A stretch of 64,000 bases of DNA from Anarhynchus alexandrinus (lineage: Eukaryota > Chordata > Aves > Charadriiformes > Charadriidae), in the NCBI GenBank assembly GCA_008711295.1, contig VUYV01000016.1:889372-953371 (forward strand), given 5' to 3'. Below, one piece after another: positions 49,121 to 61,401 of the stretch (positions are counted from its first letter, which is position 1; every line of letters begins with the position of its first letter). A program made the translations under genes and the position numbers. The notes under the pieces are model-generated. The model had not been told where the DNA came from. It worked only from the letters and a program-made list of their open reading frames with translations, and ran no database searches.

Positions 49121-50489
49121 CCTGACACTGTAAAATCTGGCTTGGGCAGCTGAACTGTCTTCAGTGGCACGAGTGTAGGTAGTGCTGAAAAGATTGAAGG
49201 CCAACTTTCAAAAATGTTTTAGGCTCTACTTGAGGACTGCTGTAGCACCAAAAGTCTTGTGTAAATACAGCTATATTGATATAAGCGGGTTCACTGAAAT
49301 ATGCCAGTAAAAGACCTTCTGTATCAATATAATAATCAACTCTGGGCAAGGGCTATGTTGTTGTTTTAAGTAAAACAGTGCAGTTAAATACATCTAAAAT
49401 ATTTATGGCTTTTATGACCACGGGCGCAGTGTGCTAGGCATTTTCAACAGTCCGTGTGTTTTTGGAAACCCCAGCTTCAGTTGGGAAGTGTTGATTTTCA
49501 TCACTTCTCCCTAAATTAGCAATGTTCATGGTTGGACTTCTTGCACATTTGTTCCCCAGTGTGTTGGTAACGACTGGTTGAATTTCCACCTTACGCCTAG
49601 CAGGAGCTAAGGCTGCAGCGAGTCAGTGGGAGTGGACTGAGCTTCTCCCACAGAAATTGTCCTCACATAAATTGCTATATGACTAAAAACTTGTGAAATG
49701 ACAGTATCAAAACAAAGGCAACATTTTGAAATGTTTAATGAGGGGACAGAGTGGGAGGAGAAGAGAACATGGATTCCATTGGAAAGGAATTTGGAAATAC
49801 GAGAAAAGAAAAAAGAGAAAACATTTGCGTGAACATTATCAGCAGTTTTAAAAATGAACAGGCAAAGGCTACATACTGAGAATATGAATGTGGAACTGAC
49901 CTTTTAATTTCACTTATGAATAAGTGAGGGCTAGGAGCTCGGGCCCCTGAGGGAAAACTGACATCCTCTGTCTAACACCATCTGCGGGAACTGACTTCTA
50001 GTACCTATCCCTGCTGCTGTGCACGTTTATATTACAGCAGGGTATTAAGGTGCCAGTCAGACAGAGGCAAGGAATCCTTATTTACATTACCACCCTCCCC
50101 CTCCAGTGCATAGCCCAGACAACCATTAATCTTGCAGTAATACCCAGCACGCTGATAAATGGGCAAGGAGCCACATACATAGGAGATGTCAAAATCCTCG
50201 ATATCGACAAATAACATAAAATGAAGCCACAGGAATTGGCTGTTTAAAGAACCTTTTCACCGTTTGTTCCCGGTGTGCTGGAGCGTACATCCTTCTGCGT
50301 GCCCTCCTCGCCTGTTGCTAAATACTGAATGAGTGCTTCTGCGTGTGTGCGTGTGTTACTTTTTCAAGTGAACAGCCTTGCAGATAAATAAAGAAAAGTG
50401 CCCTCCTTTTCATGTGATAGTAATCTGAGACTTTTCCGTTACATGAGGCTCTTAACAAAAGATTGTAATTCCACCAGCTTTGCTCAGGA

Positions 50490-50825
50490 AGATACCACCG
50501 TCTGCTGTGGCCGTGGTGGCGTTGGGAGCAGAGGGCTGGGGACCCCGCTGCCACCTTGCCTGCCGGGGCTCAGGGCGAGCGGGCTGCACCCGGCGGAAGA
50601 ACTTGCCGCAGCCTTGCGTGAGCCATCCTGCTCTTCCTTCCCCTGCTCCGCCGCCCCTTCGCCCTTGGTACAGCCTTCGTTTCCTCCACCGTGCTGTATG
50701 GTAATCAAGTGACATCACCCCGCACCCGGGCGGCTGCTGATTATATTACAAACCAGCAGAAAGGTCTGAGGTGTGCGCGGCTCCTGGAAGCGCTGGCAAG
50801 GACGGCAGCGCGTGGCTCCACGCTG
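50490..50825 (+). promoter_or_regulatory. SPTBN1: CpG island, putative alternative SPTBN1 promoter
   Basis: A hand count gives about 26 CpGs in about 335 bases, the densest region of the window, ending 355 bases before the alternative start codon. It includes a CRE-like octamer TGACATCA at 50,710-50,717 (one mismatch to TGACGTCA) and an AT-rich TTATATTA at 50,741-50,748 that could act as a TATA-like element. A second weak TATA-like word, TTTAAG, occurs near 50,971. The transcription start is not visible, so it may lie at about 50,770 or nearer 51,000. The promoter role is inferred from CpG density and from the first exon just downstream. Open frames on both strands here are composition effects. 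Confidence 0.65.
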
Positions 50826-50974
50826 CTTTTACTTTGGGCTGAATCGCAGGCTTGCTTTTATTTGATTTAGTTTCGCCAGGGCCAGGCAAGCATTTGAAAA
50901 CAGATTCGAGCACTTGAGAGTTGCCTGTAGTGGAGTGGTGGGGGGAGAAAAAACCAACCCTCATGGTGCTTTAA

Positions 50975-51180
50975 GTTTGAATCCGTTACAGACAGCTTAC
51001 CGCCAACCCACACTGCTGGATTTTGAACCGAAGCTGTTATTTACTTAGGGCTCAGTGAGAGCATTTTCTCTAGGGACTGAAGCCAAACTACTGAGGAAGC
51101 TGGAATTTACTTGGATGTATGGTAGAGAAACCTGTGGTTCCTTTATGCTGCAGTTCATCGTATCCCTGTGTTACCTGTAA
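50975..51180 (+). other. SPTBN1: Putative 5' leader of alternative SPTBN1 transcript
   Basis: This is the sequence directly upstream of the alternative start codon, with no acceptor-like tract immediately before it, which fits a first exon running back toward the CpG island. Its 5' limit is not determined. It carries two overlapping upstream start codons, at 51,115 and 51,119, annotated separately. Confidence 0.5.
51115..51180 (+). other. Upstream ORF abutting the alternative start codon
   Basis: ATG at 51,115 opens 21 codons, in the same frame as the SPTBN1 alternative start, and ends with TAA at 51,178-51,180. The main ATG follows with no gap (TAAATGG), so the stop separates two contiguous frames. 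The uORF start has T at -3 and T at +4, a weak context that would favour leaky scanning. A second ATG at 51,119, in another frame, opens 48 codons and ends at TAG 51,263-51,265 inside the SPTBN1 coding part. Both matter only if the transcript includes this leader. Confidence 0.6.
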
Positions 51181-51289
51181 ATGGAATTACAAAAATCAAC
51201 CAGTATGCCCGGGCCGTTGTCCCCAGGATATGCAGCTCAGGTGCCGTATAACTATAATCAGTTAGAAGGAAGATTCAAGCAGTTACAAG
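51181..51289 (+). CDS. SPTBN1: SPTBN1 alternative first coding exon (partial)
   Basis: This exon encodes an alternative 36-residue N-terminus of beta-II spectrin. The peptide starts MELQKSTSMPGPLSP and ends VPYNYNQLEGRFKQLQ. It corresponds to the known N-terminus of the mammalian SPTBN1 short isoform; from memory the last 16 residues are identical to human, and most differences fall within residues 5 to 19. The exon has 109 coding bases and ends after the first base of codon 37 at the donor AAG|GTAAGC. That is the same phase as the canonical first coding exon at 35,778, so both can join the same downstream exon encoding the CH1-CH2 actin-binding domain. An in-frame TAA immediately precedes the ATG, so this is the true N-terminus. 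Frame reading past 51,289 enters intron, poly-T and the gap. In mammals this start is linked to a form lacking the C-terminal PH domain; that end is outside the window. Confidence 0.95.
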
Positions 51290-51301
51290 GTAAGCCTGTG
51301 C

Positions 51302-51761
51302 TTTTTTTTTTTTTTTTTTTTTTTGTNNNNNNNNNNNNNNNNNNNNNNNNNNNNNNNNNNNNNNNNNNNNNNNNNNNNNNNNNNNNNNNNNNNNNNNNNN
51401 NNNNNNNNNNNNNNNNNNNNNNNNNNNNNNNNNNNNNNNNNNNNNNNNNNNNNNNNNNNNNNNNNNNNNNNNNNNNNNNNNNNNNNNNNNNNNNNNNNNN
51501 NNNNNNNNNNNNNNNNNNNNNNNNNNNNNNNNNNNNNNNNNNNNNNNNNNNNNNNNNNNNNNNNNNNNNNNNNNNNNNNNNNNNNNNNNNNNNNNNNNNN
51601 NNNNNNNNNNNNNNNNNNNNNNNNNNNNNNNNNNNNNNNNNNNNNNNNNNNNNNNNNNNNNNNNNNNNNNNNNNNNNNNNNNNNNNNNNNNNNNNNNNNN
51701 NNNNNNNNNNNNNNNNNNNNNNNNNNNNNNNNNNNNNNNNNNNNNTTTTTTTTTTTTTTTT
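51302..51761. other. Assembly gap in a poly-T tract
   Basis: A 23-base T run (51,302-51,324) then GT leads into 419 N's (51,327-51,745), followed by a 16-base T run (51,746-51,761). T's on both sides suggest assembly failure at a long homopolymer or T-rich repeat, and the N count may not be the true size. The gap lies in the intron, 37 bases after the splice donor, so the exon itself is intact. Any open frame drawn across the N's is an artefact. Confidence 0.95.
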
Positions 51762-54700
51762 GTAGGTGTTGCTATGGTATGAACCCCGTAAACATGTTAG
51801 TCCGGGCTTGTTTTCATTTCATCAAGGTGTTAATGAGAGAGGCCAAAAGTGGTTCTATAGGAAAAAGCTTTCTGTTCTTTTAAGAGATACTGTGTGGCTT
51901 TTATCTCTCTGAAGGTGTCCTCAGTCTTACACAGGGTTAAGATGCATGTCCAACCTCTGAGCCACTCAGCATTACAGATGGGGACTAACTCAGACCAAGT
52001 CACTTAGAATAATAAGGGGGAGAGTAAGGAAGTGGTCTTTCTATTTTATCCTTAAATAAAATACAGTCTCTGGAAATTAATCATAAAAATCCTAGCTTTG
52101 TTTCGGTGCAGTTTGCAGTGTGAGAGCCCTTCCTAACTCTCTGCGTACCTCCTGTAAAGGCGGGTGGTTTAACTTCTTCAAATGAAGAACAGTTGCATAA
52201 TTTCCAAATAAATTAGTTTGCTCATGTCGTAGAAGCTCTCCGAGAAAGCATTCATGTACTTTAACATTCCCAATTTTCTTCATTTTGTATTACTTCACTT
52301 TTAGACAGGGAGAATGTCCTTTAATGTCTTCCCATTAAATTCTCTATCTGTGTGAAAAAAACAGATGCTTCTTTTGGGGAATGGTCGTGCTCTCTAAAGG
52401 GTAGGCCTCGGACCTGTGCTGGAAGCCCAGATTATTAGCAGTGCAGTGGAGGAGGATTGTGCCCAGCATCTCTTTGCCTCTGATGGGGTAAAACAGGCTC
52501 TGCTGTTTCTCTGTGTAAGGCATGTCGCAGGGATGAATGAACTCTAGCATTGCAGTATCAAAATAAAAAAGAATTCTTAACCAAAACCAAACCTCCTCCT
52601 CCTCTACATCCATGTGACTCCATAAATAGTCCCAGAGCAGCCTGAGTACAGTGAAGTTCAGCCCTTGTGTGCATGTTTCTTATTTTACTCTGGTCTGTGC
52701 CGCAAGTGTGGTCCTGTGGTTCCTGTCAGAGAGGGAGGAAGAGCCTGGTTAGTGCAAAGAATGTTCCTATTTGTGGGCTTAAGGAGGGAGGAAAAAAAAT
52801 ATCTTTCATTCATAGTACTTTGTTTATCTTGTAAACTGGCTCAGGGTAATGGCTGCATACTGGTACTGGATATAGTAAGATAAAATGACAGCATCTTAAA
52901 CACCGGCAACATAGACATTCCTCAGGCAAGGCATGGAAAATCCAGGTTCCAATCTTGCACAGGAGGGAATACAGGAGGGAATACATTAGAGGCTTTATCT
53001 TGGACATCTGTCAGATCTCAGACTGTGGTACTTGCTTTAAAAAGATCTAGGTAAGTTTGTGGCACTGGGAAAAAAAAACAACAACTGGCTCACGCCTCTT
53101 TCATTGCTGGTTAAGTTAGCAGTCTAAAGAAGGCAGATTTTATCATTTTCAGGGTCACTGCTTCAGGAATCCATTATCTGTGTGTTTACATCCCATTGAA
53201 AGAGGAAAGCAGACTGCAGTGTTGAAAGCAGAGAAAGTGAGTTTTCCTTTCAGTGGAATGCACTGTGTTCACTTTAAAAAAAAATATATATTGCAATGCT
53301 TTTCCTAAATGTACTGCAATTTCCTCTAACAAAAGAGATAAAATGCAGTGAATTCTTCTGCAAGTGCAAGGAGGGACTTTGCAGTAAACCATCCCATAGC
53401 TGTTTACTTACTCGCGTTGCAGAGAAGGTAGGTAGGCTTCAAAAAGAGCGCTGCCAATGATCTTGTTCAGGGTGGAGCTGAGGTACAGGAAATGTCTTAA
53501 ATTACGTACTAGATACTTCGTGAAATGCTAAATAACCATACAAAATATTGTGTGCTGTAAAGGGAGTGGCTTAACTCTACTGGCACAGAAGGTGTCTATC
53601 CTTGGAGTAATGGCTCTTTGTTTGAAGAATATCTAAAAAGCCGTTAATTTGTAGTTGTAAAATTTCGAGATGATTCTTGTCCTCTTGCCAGAAGGCTCCG
53701 GTGAAAACATTGGGTGTTCTGTGGCACTGGGCATTGCTCAGTGCATCCAGATGCAGACCCAGCAAGGATGAGTGGAATATATGTAAAACTTTTAAATTAC
53801 AAATTTATCACCAGTTTTTCCTTTTGCACCGTGGGGGTGTACAAACAAGTAAGAGCAGATATGTTTCAAACATTCTTCAGTCTGCTAAAAAGTAGCATTG
53901 AAGCTTTCCTGCCTTTTAATTTTTGTGTTTGCCTCATTTGTAACTGTGTTTCACCCCTCTTGCCCCTGGTAGCATGGTTCTCCAGAGCAGCACCAGTATT
54001 GGCACCATACAGGGTTACTGTAGCCTCCACTCATGTTTTTCACACATTGAATTTGCCCCTCATTTTTCATAGTTCCTCAAGTTTTCATGTGAATCCACAG
54101 CTTTGCACTAGGTTGTAGCAAGGTACTGTTCACATCTAGTGAAGGTTGGGAGTTTTCCTCAAAAAAAGTGCTTAGAAGCACATTGTTTTGACTAAAATAA
54201 CAGCACAAGTGCTCAGGCCCTGTACGAAGCAGAAGTGTGAATCAGCAATGAGTAGAGGACAACTTGCTCTGATCTCCTCTTTCCTAAGATAGACAATACA
54301 CTAGATTTGGCACTGGCATCTTCACATGAGACAAAAAGAGGAACCAACATAATTCTACTCCAAAATGCTGGGGACAAAGTAAGTTCAGATCATAAGTGAT
54401 CACCTAGGCGCTCCCATATTTCACCTCTTTTAAATGCCTCGAAGTGGTGATTTTAAGGATTCAACTTGATGATGACTGTGGAGCATTTAAAGCAGATTTT
54501 CCAGCCCTGTCCCACTGGGGTGTGAAGCCTGTGCAAGTTGTGGGACTACACTGAAGGGACCAAACTGGCTCCTTCTGCCCCATGGAAGGGTCACCTTGCA
54601 GGAGATCCCAGCTCCCATTTGACTTGATGGGCCGGAGTGAAGCAGGATGTGGCAGAAGACACTGCTGGGAGTGAATCAAGGCTGTCTTTGTGTCAAAAGA

Positions 54701-57700
54701 ATTCCTGAAGTCTTGTGTATGATAATTGAGAAGTTTAGCATACTCAGTCCTGGTGCTCGTGAGAATATCAGCGCAGGTGTGGGGAGAAAAATGCTTTAGC
54801 AAGTTCTGTTTCCTTTATTAAGTTGCAGTAAATTCTTATTATGGTTAGTTCACCCAGTCCTGGAATGATAAGTGAGTGATAGTATCAGTGGTTGCTATCA
54901 TCTTAAACCTAGGTGTGGAGTTTTGGTTCTCAGGGCCACTTGTTCAGTAGAAAGGGATCGTGTTGCAGGGCTGGAGTAGCTCTCTGCAAGTAAAGGCAAG
55001 ACCCCAAAACTTGTTTCGTTGCCCTGTAGCTTGCGCAGGGTACCTCATTGGAGAAAACCTGTCCTGCTCAGTTGAGGAGTTAAATGAAAAGCAAACCAGA
55101 TATGTTATAATTATAAACCAGGGCTGTCACCTGTGCTGCATTAATGTGGCAGGATCCTGTGGATTGGCTTGGCGTGGTTGCAGGAGTTGGCAGGAAGAGG
55201 TTAATGCAAGTCAGGAGTTTGGAAGGAGATCCCTGCAGCTGTATCACCTTCCACAGGGAAGGCAGTGAGTGTCAGTACCACAGGGAAGCCGCCACCAGCC
55301 CAGAGGAGCAGCTATCATCACTGCTCATGGGCTCCTTCCCACCTGGTTAACAGGACAGCGTGATATTTATTAATATTTCTGGCATTTAGTAGCTTGGTGA
55401 CTTTATCAGCTCCTGCGGTGTAATTGGAAAGTTGGGTCTCAGCTCTGCGGCTGTGCCCTAGGTGTGAAATTTCCAGTGGCAATTACAAATGTAAAATCCT
55501 GGGGGATGGGGGTGAGCTAGATCTGTGCTCCTGATAAATCCCCAGAGGAAAGCCAGCTTTCAAAGGAGCTCTGCGATGCACCCTGCTGTGTGCTACATTT
55601 CCATTTTGTTTTTAATGTTGCATTTCAGATTGGAAACTGTCCATTTTTAGTGTGAGCCTGATGTGTTTTGGTGACCAGGCTGCCTGGGTGGAAGTGCCTT
55701 TATTTTATTACTACTTTTGAGCCATGTTAGAAATAGTATGGTTTGAAAAACTTGACACCTAATGTAGTGACCACTGGAATAAGCCTGTAGGAAAGGTGAG
55801 CAGAGGTGTTTAAGGCAGCTTTAGACCAATTCTAAACTCTCTCTCATGGGGATGAAAGACTGACCATGGCTACACGGCACTACCTGTGCCAGAAAACAAA
55901 ATGCAATTGTATGAGTATCTTGGGTGTCTGGGGCAAAAATCTTGCTCTGATAGCCGTGCCCTTCAGCGGGGGAGCTCCTTGGCTGTGTAATCCTTTGATC
56001 TGCAATGACCTGAGTAGGTTTGGTCTGGGTTCCAGTTAGGCGTAAAAAGAGAGACACGCAGTTTCTATTTTTAAGTGGTCAATGATAATCGGCTTCGATA
56101 ATGTAGAGATCTGTATGCATAGATTGGTTCCATCCAGGCTGCAGAACAGCAGGAAAATTTTCCTGTTTGTTTTGCTTTTTTTATTCTGAAGCAGGGCTTC
56201 TTCATAGCTTTTCCTGCGAGAAAATCTTATCCCCAAATCCCTGCCTATGCTCAAGGGTAAGCGGGGAGCTCTCACTGTGAACTCACAAGTTTGCAGGAGT
56301 TGCTGAAGGACTGTCCTGCGCTAGGGCAGTGAGAACTTCTGCTACACCCAGGGTCCTCTGAAGTTAATGGGTGCCCTTTGAAAAGCCAGTTTCAACAGCT
56401 GTCTTCCTTGTTGCAAGATTTACCTTTTAAAGGATTTCAGTCTCTTGCGAGCAGTGACCTGCATAGCTACAGGCGGTGATTAGTGAACTGAAGGACATCC
56501 TACTTTGTCTACCAAATTGGTCACTGGCATTTCTTGTCATGGTAATTTCTGTTAAAGGTGAAATGCGGGAAGGCTGAATTTCATTCCAGATGAAATGTGT
56601 CTGGTTTACATGGATTTTCTTTTTCACCCTGTCAGATCTGCTGATGTTGCAAATATTCCTGTGGCAAATTTTGCTTGATTTTCTGCTGTCTGCAACCGTC
56701 CCAAAGCCTGCATGTCTCACTGCGTACTTCGATCTTCTGGTTTTGGTGAACACACGAGCACAAACTACATGGATGGAAGCCCTGTCAGATTTGCAAAGGG
56801 TTTTTAAGTGGTCTCCATAGCAGTGTTTTGAAATGTGTATTTCTTCCTTATTCTTTCTAATGTAAAGATTCCTGCAAATGTATCTGAATCCTGGACTCAA
56901 TTTTAGGCTATTTTAGCCATCTGAAACAGAGATGGTAGCTGAATACTGGTGAAAGTCTTGTCTAGAAATATTTCAAATGTGCAGGTTATAAAAGCGATCT
57001 TGCCAACTAATTGAGTGTCTAATTTAGGGATTTAACTTGGAGGAAATAACTGGGTAAGTGTTGTAACTCACATGTCCCGGTTCTTCATTAAAATGGATAT
57101 TTGTAGCAAATCACTTGCTAGGACTTGTATTTGTCTGCTCATAAAATCAACTGGTCTAATTTCAACTCTTTGCACATCCCCTTGTAGCACAGAACTGGTG
57201 CAGAGAATCACAGTGAGACAAGGCTACTCAGAGCTGCCTTAGCATTTCTGCCCTTTCCAGAAGTAAAAGCCTACAATTACATTCTAGAAACTGGAATTAC
57301 ACACAGATGCTGTTATTTATCCCTAGTCCTAAATATTGCATTGGGGGACGGGGAATCTGTGTTTCATGCCCGCCCTTTGGACAGGGGCTGATGAGGTGAG
57401 TACAGTCAGAAGTGAAAGCCATGTTTCAGTGACCACGCGTGTTGTCTGTTAATTTTATTACACATAAACTATTTAACTTTGCCTCCACACTTCTAAAATT
57501 TTTGGCTGCGTGATGTATAGCAAAACCCATGGATGAAGGCTTTGCAGAAGGTTCCCAAATAGTTTTGTCTGTGAAGGATAATCTTCAAAAACACTCAGGA
57601 ACTTAAAAGGATTCAAACCCTTCACTCCTGTTCTCTCCCAATCCTGCTACTAAAAAAAACCCCACAAAACTAAATGTGAGATTTTGAGAAAAACTTAACA

Positions 57701-60700
57701 GAAAGTTTTTGTGAAAGACTTTAAGCAGGAGCAGTGAGAAATAAAGTCTAACACATTGTATTTTCCCTGTTTTAAAGGGCTATTCAGGACAGTGTGGCAT
57801 GTCCATCTTCACTGCTAAACTGTTACCGTGGGTCAAGATGAAATGAGAACTAAGAAATTTCTCATTATTAGAGAAATAAATCAGATTTTGATAATCCCAT
57901 AGCTACTGAAGACAACATTTTGTCCCAAATTCCTGCTTTCTCTTTTAAAAAGCTCTAAAATTTTTTTTTGTTTTTAAAATTTCCAGAAATTTACCTTTTC
58001 TGGTTATAGGTTTTGGTACTTGTGAAGATACAGAAAGCAAGTTAAGAGTAAGGTATTTCTGCTAATATGGTCAGTGTTGATACAGTTGAAAAAGTAAACG
58101 CTTAAATTGGATTTGGCTCCGCGCTGAAATAACTGTGAAAATTCACAACTCTGAGCTGTTGGCTCAGGTTTTTTGTAGTCTGTTCTCTTCAAGTTACATT
58201 ATGTTTGTAATACTTGTTTTTTAACTGTATATATAAGAAACTTAATTTTAAAACAAACAGAAAACTCCAGGCTCTGGAGCATAATTTTGTTTAAAAAAGG
58301 GCAATTCTGATGTACTTTTTGTGGCTCTGAAATTGTGAAGTAAACAAAGCTTGTAAGCAGGTATTTTCACATGGGACAGTGAGGTATTTTGAATACCCTG
58401 GGGGTGATTTGTTGCCAGAGTTAGAACAGTAAAATGATTTGTGTGATGTTTGTATCTGGTGTAAATCCCCGTAGCTCTGCAAATCTGGAAAAGCAGCCGT
58501 TTGTGCTAGCACAGGAACTGGCCCTTTTGTGTTTTTGCGTTGGATGTCTCAAGCTAAATGTCACAGTCCCTATGTTTCATAGGCATGTTGTAACCACATA
58601 GCACTACAGGCTCCTATTCCAAATATTTTTCCTATCCAAGAGCCCTGTTCAAATTGATTGTGGGTTTTGCCATTAACTTCTGTGGAAAGCGGGGCAATAA
58701 AAAAAGACTACAGACAGAGATGAAAGTGGTGATAAAAAGCCAGAACAATGGTAGGCTTTCATTCCTGAGTTCTTTCTCAAATCTCTTTTGTGATTTCCTC
58801 CTTTTTCTTCCCATCTTTCTGTTGGGTGCATGCTTTGACTATTAAAGTGGATGAAATGCTACCTAAGCTAAGAAAAAATGGTGAAGAAAATCAAATTACA
58901 GATTTGCAACATGATTCACAAAATCTCCATTTCTTATTCCCTGTACTAACCTACTTTTATGTGATATCCTAACACAGAACATGGGGTTTGTAGGTGCACC
59001 CTTTCTGCTCAGAGTCTGGATTTCATGTAAGAAATTCATGAAAGCGTATTTGATTACTAACACCTCTCACGGTCTTTTTGTTCCTGTTTTAAGTTGAATT
59101 GTGAAGTATTAAGTATCAGCTATTAACTTGGAGGGTATGACAATGACATGATTTTTCCTTATGTGAAAATAAGTTATCTTAATTGAGTAGACAGGTTTGG
59201 AAAAACTGTTAAGCCAAATATTAGGAATTAGTCTCTGTTAACTTTAAAAGCTGTGGTGAAGGAGATAGAATAAAATAAATGAGGTGGTTTAGAATCTGCT
59301 TTGCTCTTCTCACAAACAATCAAATGTGGAATTTCATTTGGAAATATGTATCTGGGGCTGGCAGGTAATGGTCCTTTTTCCAGTGTCGTAGTCCAAGTGA
59401 AGCGACGTAACGACTCCAAAGATGAAAGTTGTTTGATAAGTATTAGGTAAACATCTCTCCTCCCAACTCAAAATTAGTCCTTTCAAAGTAAAGGGTCATT
59501 TGTGGAGAGGGTAAGAAACTTGTGGATTACTCTGCATTCCAGCAGTTCTGAAATTCAGTACAAGAAGAATAAGACGGTGGCCTGGCAAGCAGAAGCAGAG
59601 GAGAACATGTGTGCTCCCTGCCCGATGGGAGCAGGAGTGCTTTGGGGAGGAGGGCCTTGCTCTTAACTCAGTTTTGAACACATCATTTCATTCACATACT
59701 GAACTTAGCACCCAAAGTGATTCTGGCCCTACTGTCCTCCATGATAGCCTGCATGTAATTAAGGAGGGCATGTGAGCCTAAAATTGCTTGCTGCTTCTAA
59801 AAACGCATATAGCTGAATCCTTGCATTTCTTTCAGAGCAGAAAAGACAAGAGGGATGGTGACCACTCATGCTTGTGACTTTTGATGTGGAGTCTAAGGTC
59901 ACGATGGCCGGGAGAGCCCACGTTGACACAAAAGACCTTGTACACTTGCTGCTGGAACGAGGGTATCCCGGGCTGAGAGCCTCCTTTGTTGAAAGAGAAC
60001 TACTGTAGCCAAACTAATATTAACCAGTCTCGTAGCCGTGCTGAATGCCCTACTGTTTCACTTAGAAAGAAGCTTAAAGAAAAAGGCCCTTCAGTTTTTG
60101 AGGGGAACAGTACAGTTCAGCAGACACGCAGGCAGTCACTGTGGCATAGTCTAGGGGCCACGTTTGTGGCTTTTCAAAGGTCTTGTGAAAGATCTGGCAT
60201 TACCAAGTGGCCTTTTCATGAGATAACTGGAAGTGCTGATAATTCCATGTTCAATCAAGTTTAGTTCGCTCATGAAAATGTGAGCTGGAACTCTTGAAAA
60301 CACAGGCCCAGTTACATGTGCACAACAGACTTACACTGGACAGGGTCAGTTTTCTGATGTGTGATTTGTAAAATTCACAGTCCTGTGCTTTCATTAGTAA
60401 AACTATATTGAGGTTGTTGGGGGAAGCACGGGGTCATAAATACGATTTCTCATTTGTAGGTTTTTAATACTTCCTATGTTAGCAAACAGGAAAAGTATCA
60501 TCCCAAATGGCATTGCACAGGAATCATATTTCTTGTCCCTTGCAGAGACTACAAACATCTCTGCCTTGGATATTGTCAAAATGGCCAGGCATATGTTTCT
60601 GAGGATTGTTTTAGTTTTGCGGTTTAGTTTTCTAGTCTGTTTTAGTTCTATCAGAACTGAGTTTTCCGGTAGAAGAGCTGGAGAATTACATACCAAAGAG

Positions 60701-61039
60701 ACAGTGAAGAAGGCGTGGTGGCAAGGTACAAAAATGATCTCTATTACCACAGCACTCTAATCATAAGCAAGGGGTGACCTTATGCCTGCAAAGATTAAAC
60801 AAAACATTGCATTGTTACAAAGAGATTTAAGAGTTTATCTGAACAAAATAAATGCTGGCTGCCTGGATTTTTCTTGGAAAAAAACCCTATGGTTTAATAA
60901 AGATACCTAAATTTAACTTGGCAACCTTCAGAAAATCAGCCAATATGCAGAGCCCACTTCTCAGATAGTCTAAACCAAACCTGTTAAAGGCGATGAAACT
61001 GCACAACGGTACAGTGCTGAGGGACTCGATCGAGGGATT
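51762..61039 (+). other. SPTBN1: SPTBN1 intron after the alternative first exon
   Basis: No gene is supported. Open frames here are short and unlike any family known to me. Items seen are an exact 12-base tandem pair at 52,959-52,982, an AT-rich, CNE-like segment at about 55,360-55,450, and a weak MIR-like snippet near 51,965-52,010. The exon encoding the start of the CH1 domain was not seen, so the first shared intron extends beyond the window. Confidence 0.55.
52959..52982. repeat. Exact 12-bp tandem duplication
   Basis: ACAGGAGGGAAT occurs twice in direct succession at 52,959-52,970 and 52,971-52,982, probably by replication slippage. No function is apparent. Confidence 0.9.
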
Positions 61040-61401
61040 TTTGTCTCTCTCCTCTGGGGAGACCTAATAGCAGCATTCCAGTGTCTGAAGTGTGCCTACA
61101 AGAAAGCTGGAGAGGGACTTTTTACAAGGGCATGTAGTGATAGGACAAGGGGGAATGGCTTCAAACTGGAAGAGGGTAGATTTAGAATAGATATTAGGAA
61201 GAAATTTTTCATTATGAGGGTGGTAAGGCACTGGAACAGGTTGCCCAGAGAGGTTGTTGAGGCCCCATCCCTGGAGGTGTTCAAGGCCAGGCTGGAGGTG
61301 GCCTTGGGCAACCTGGTCTAGTGGAAGGTGTCCCTGCCCATGGCAGGGGGGTTGGAAGTAGATGATCCTTAAGGTCCCTTCCAACCTAAACCATTCTATG
61401 A
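61040..61401 (+). mobile_element. 5'-truncated CR1 LINE, 3' end
   Basis: The sequence follows the 3' part of chicken repeat 1 (CR1) retrotransposons. In order it has GGGGAGACCTAATAGCAGC, a part beginning GCCTACAAGAAAGCTGG, the stretch GGCACTGGAACAGGTTGCC, GAGGTGTTCAAGGCCAGGCT and CCTTCCAACCTAAACC, and it ends with the octamer-type terminus ATTCTATGA. Only about 360 bases remain of an element several kilobases long, the usual severe 5' truncation. It keeps none of the protein-coding regions needed for movement. The minus-strand open frame 61,064-61,621 (185 codons) is antisense to the element plus flank and is not a gene. The left boundary is uncertain by some 20 bases. This copy is the main evidence for a bird genome. 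Confidence 0.93.

Noticed and set aside
48752..49204. 150-codon minus-strand frame with several overlapping plus-strand frames
   Set aside because: All frames are open because of CpG-rich composition. The translations look unlike any family, and the patch is better explained as regulatory.
51181..51883. Open frames running through the N gap
   Set aside because: They read past a clear GTAAGC splice donor at 51,290 into poly-T and N's. Only 51,181-51,289 is coding.
51965..52010. Short MIR-like snippet (ACAGATGGGGACT then AAGTCACTT)
   Set aside because: Too short and too divergent to separate from chance.
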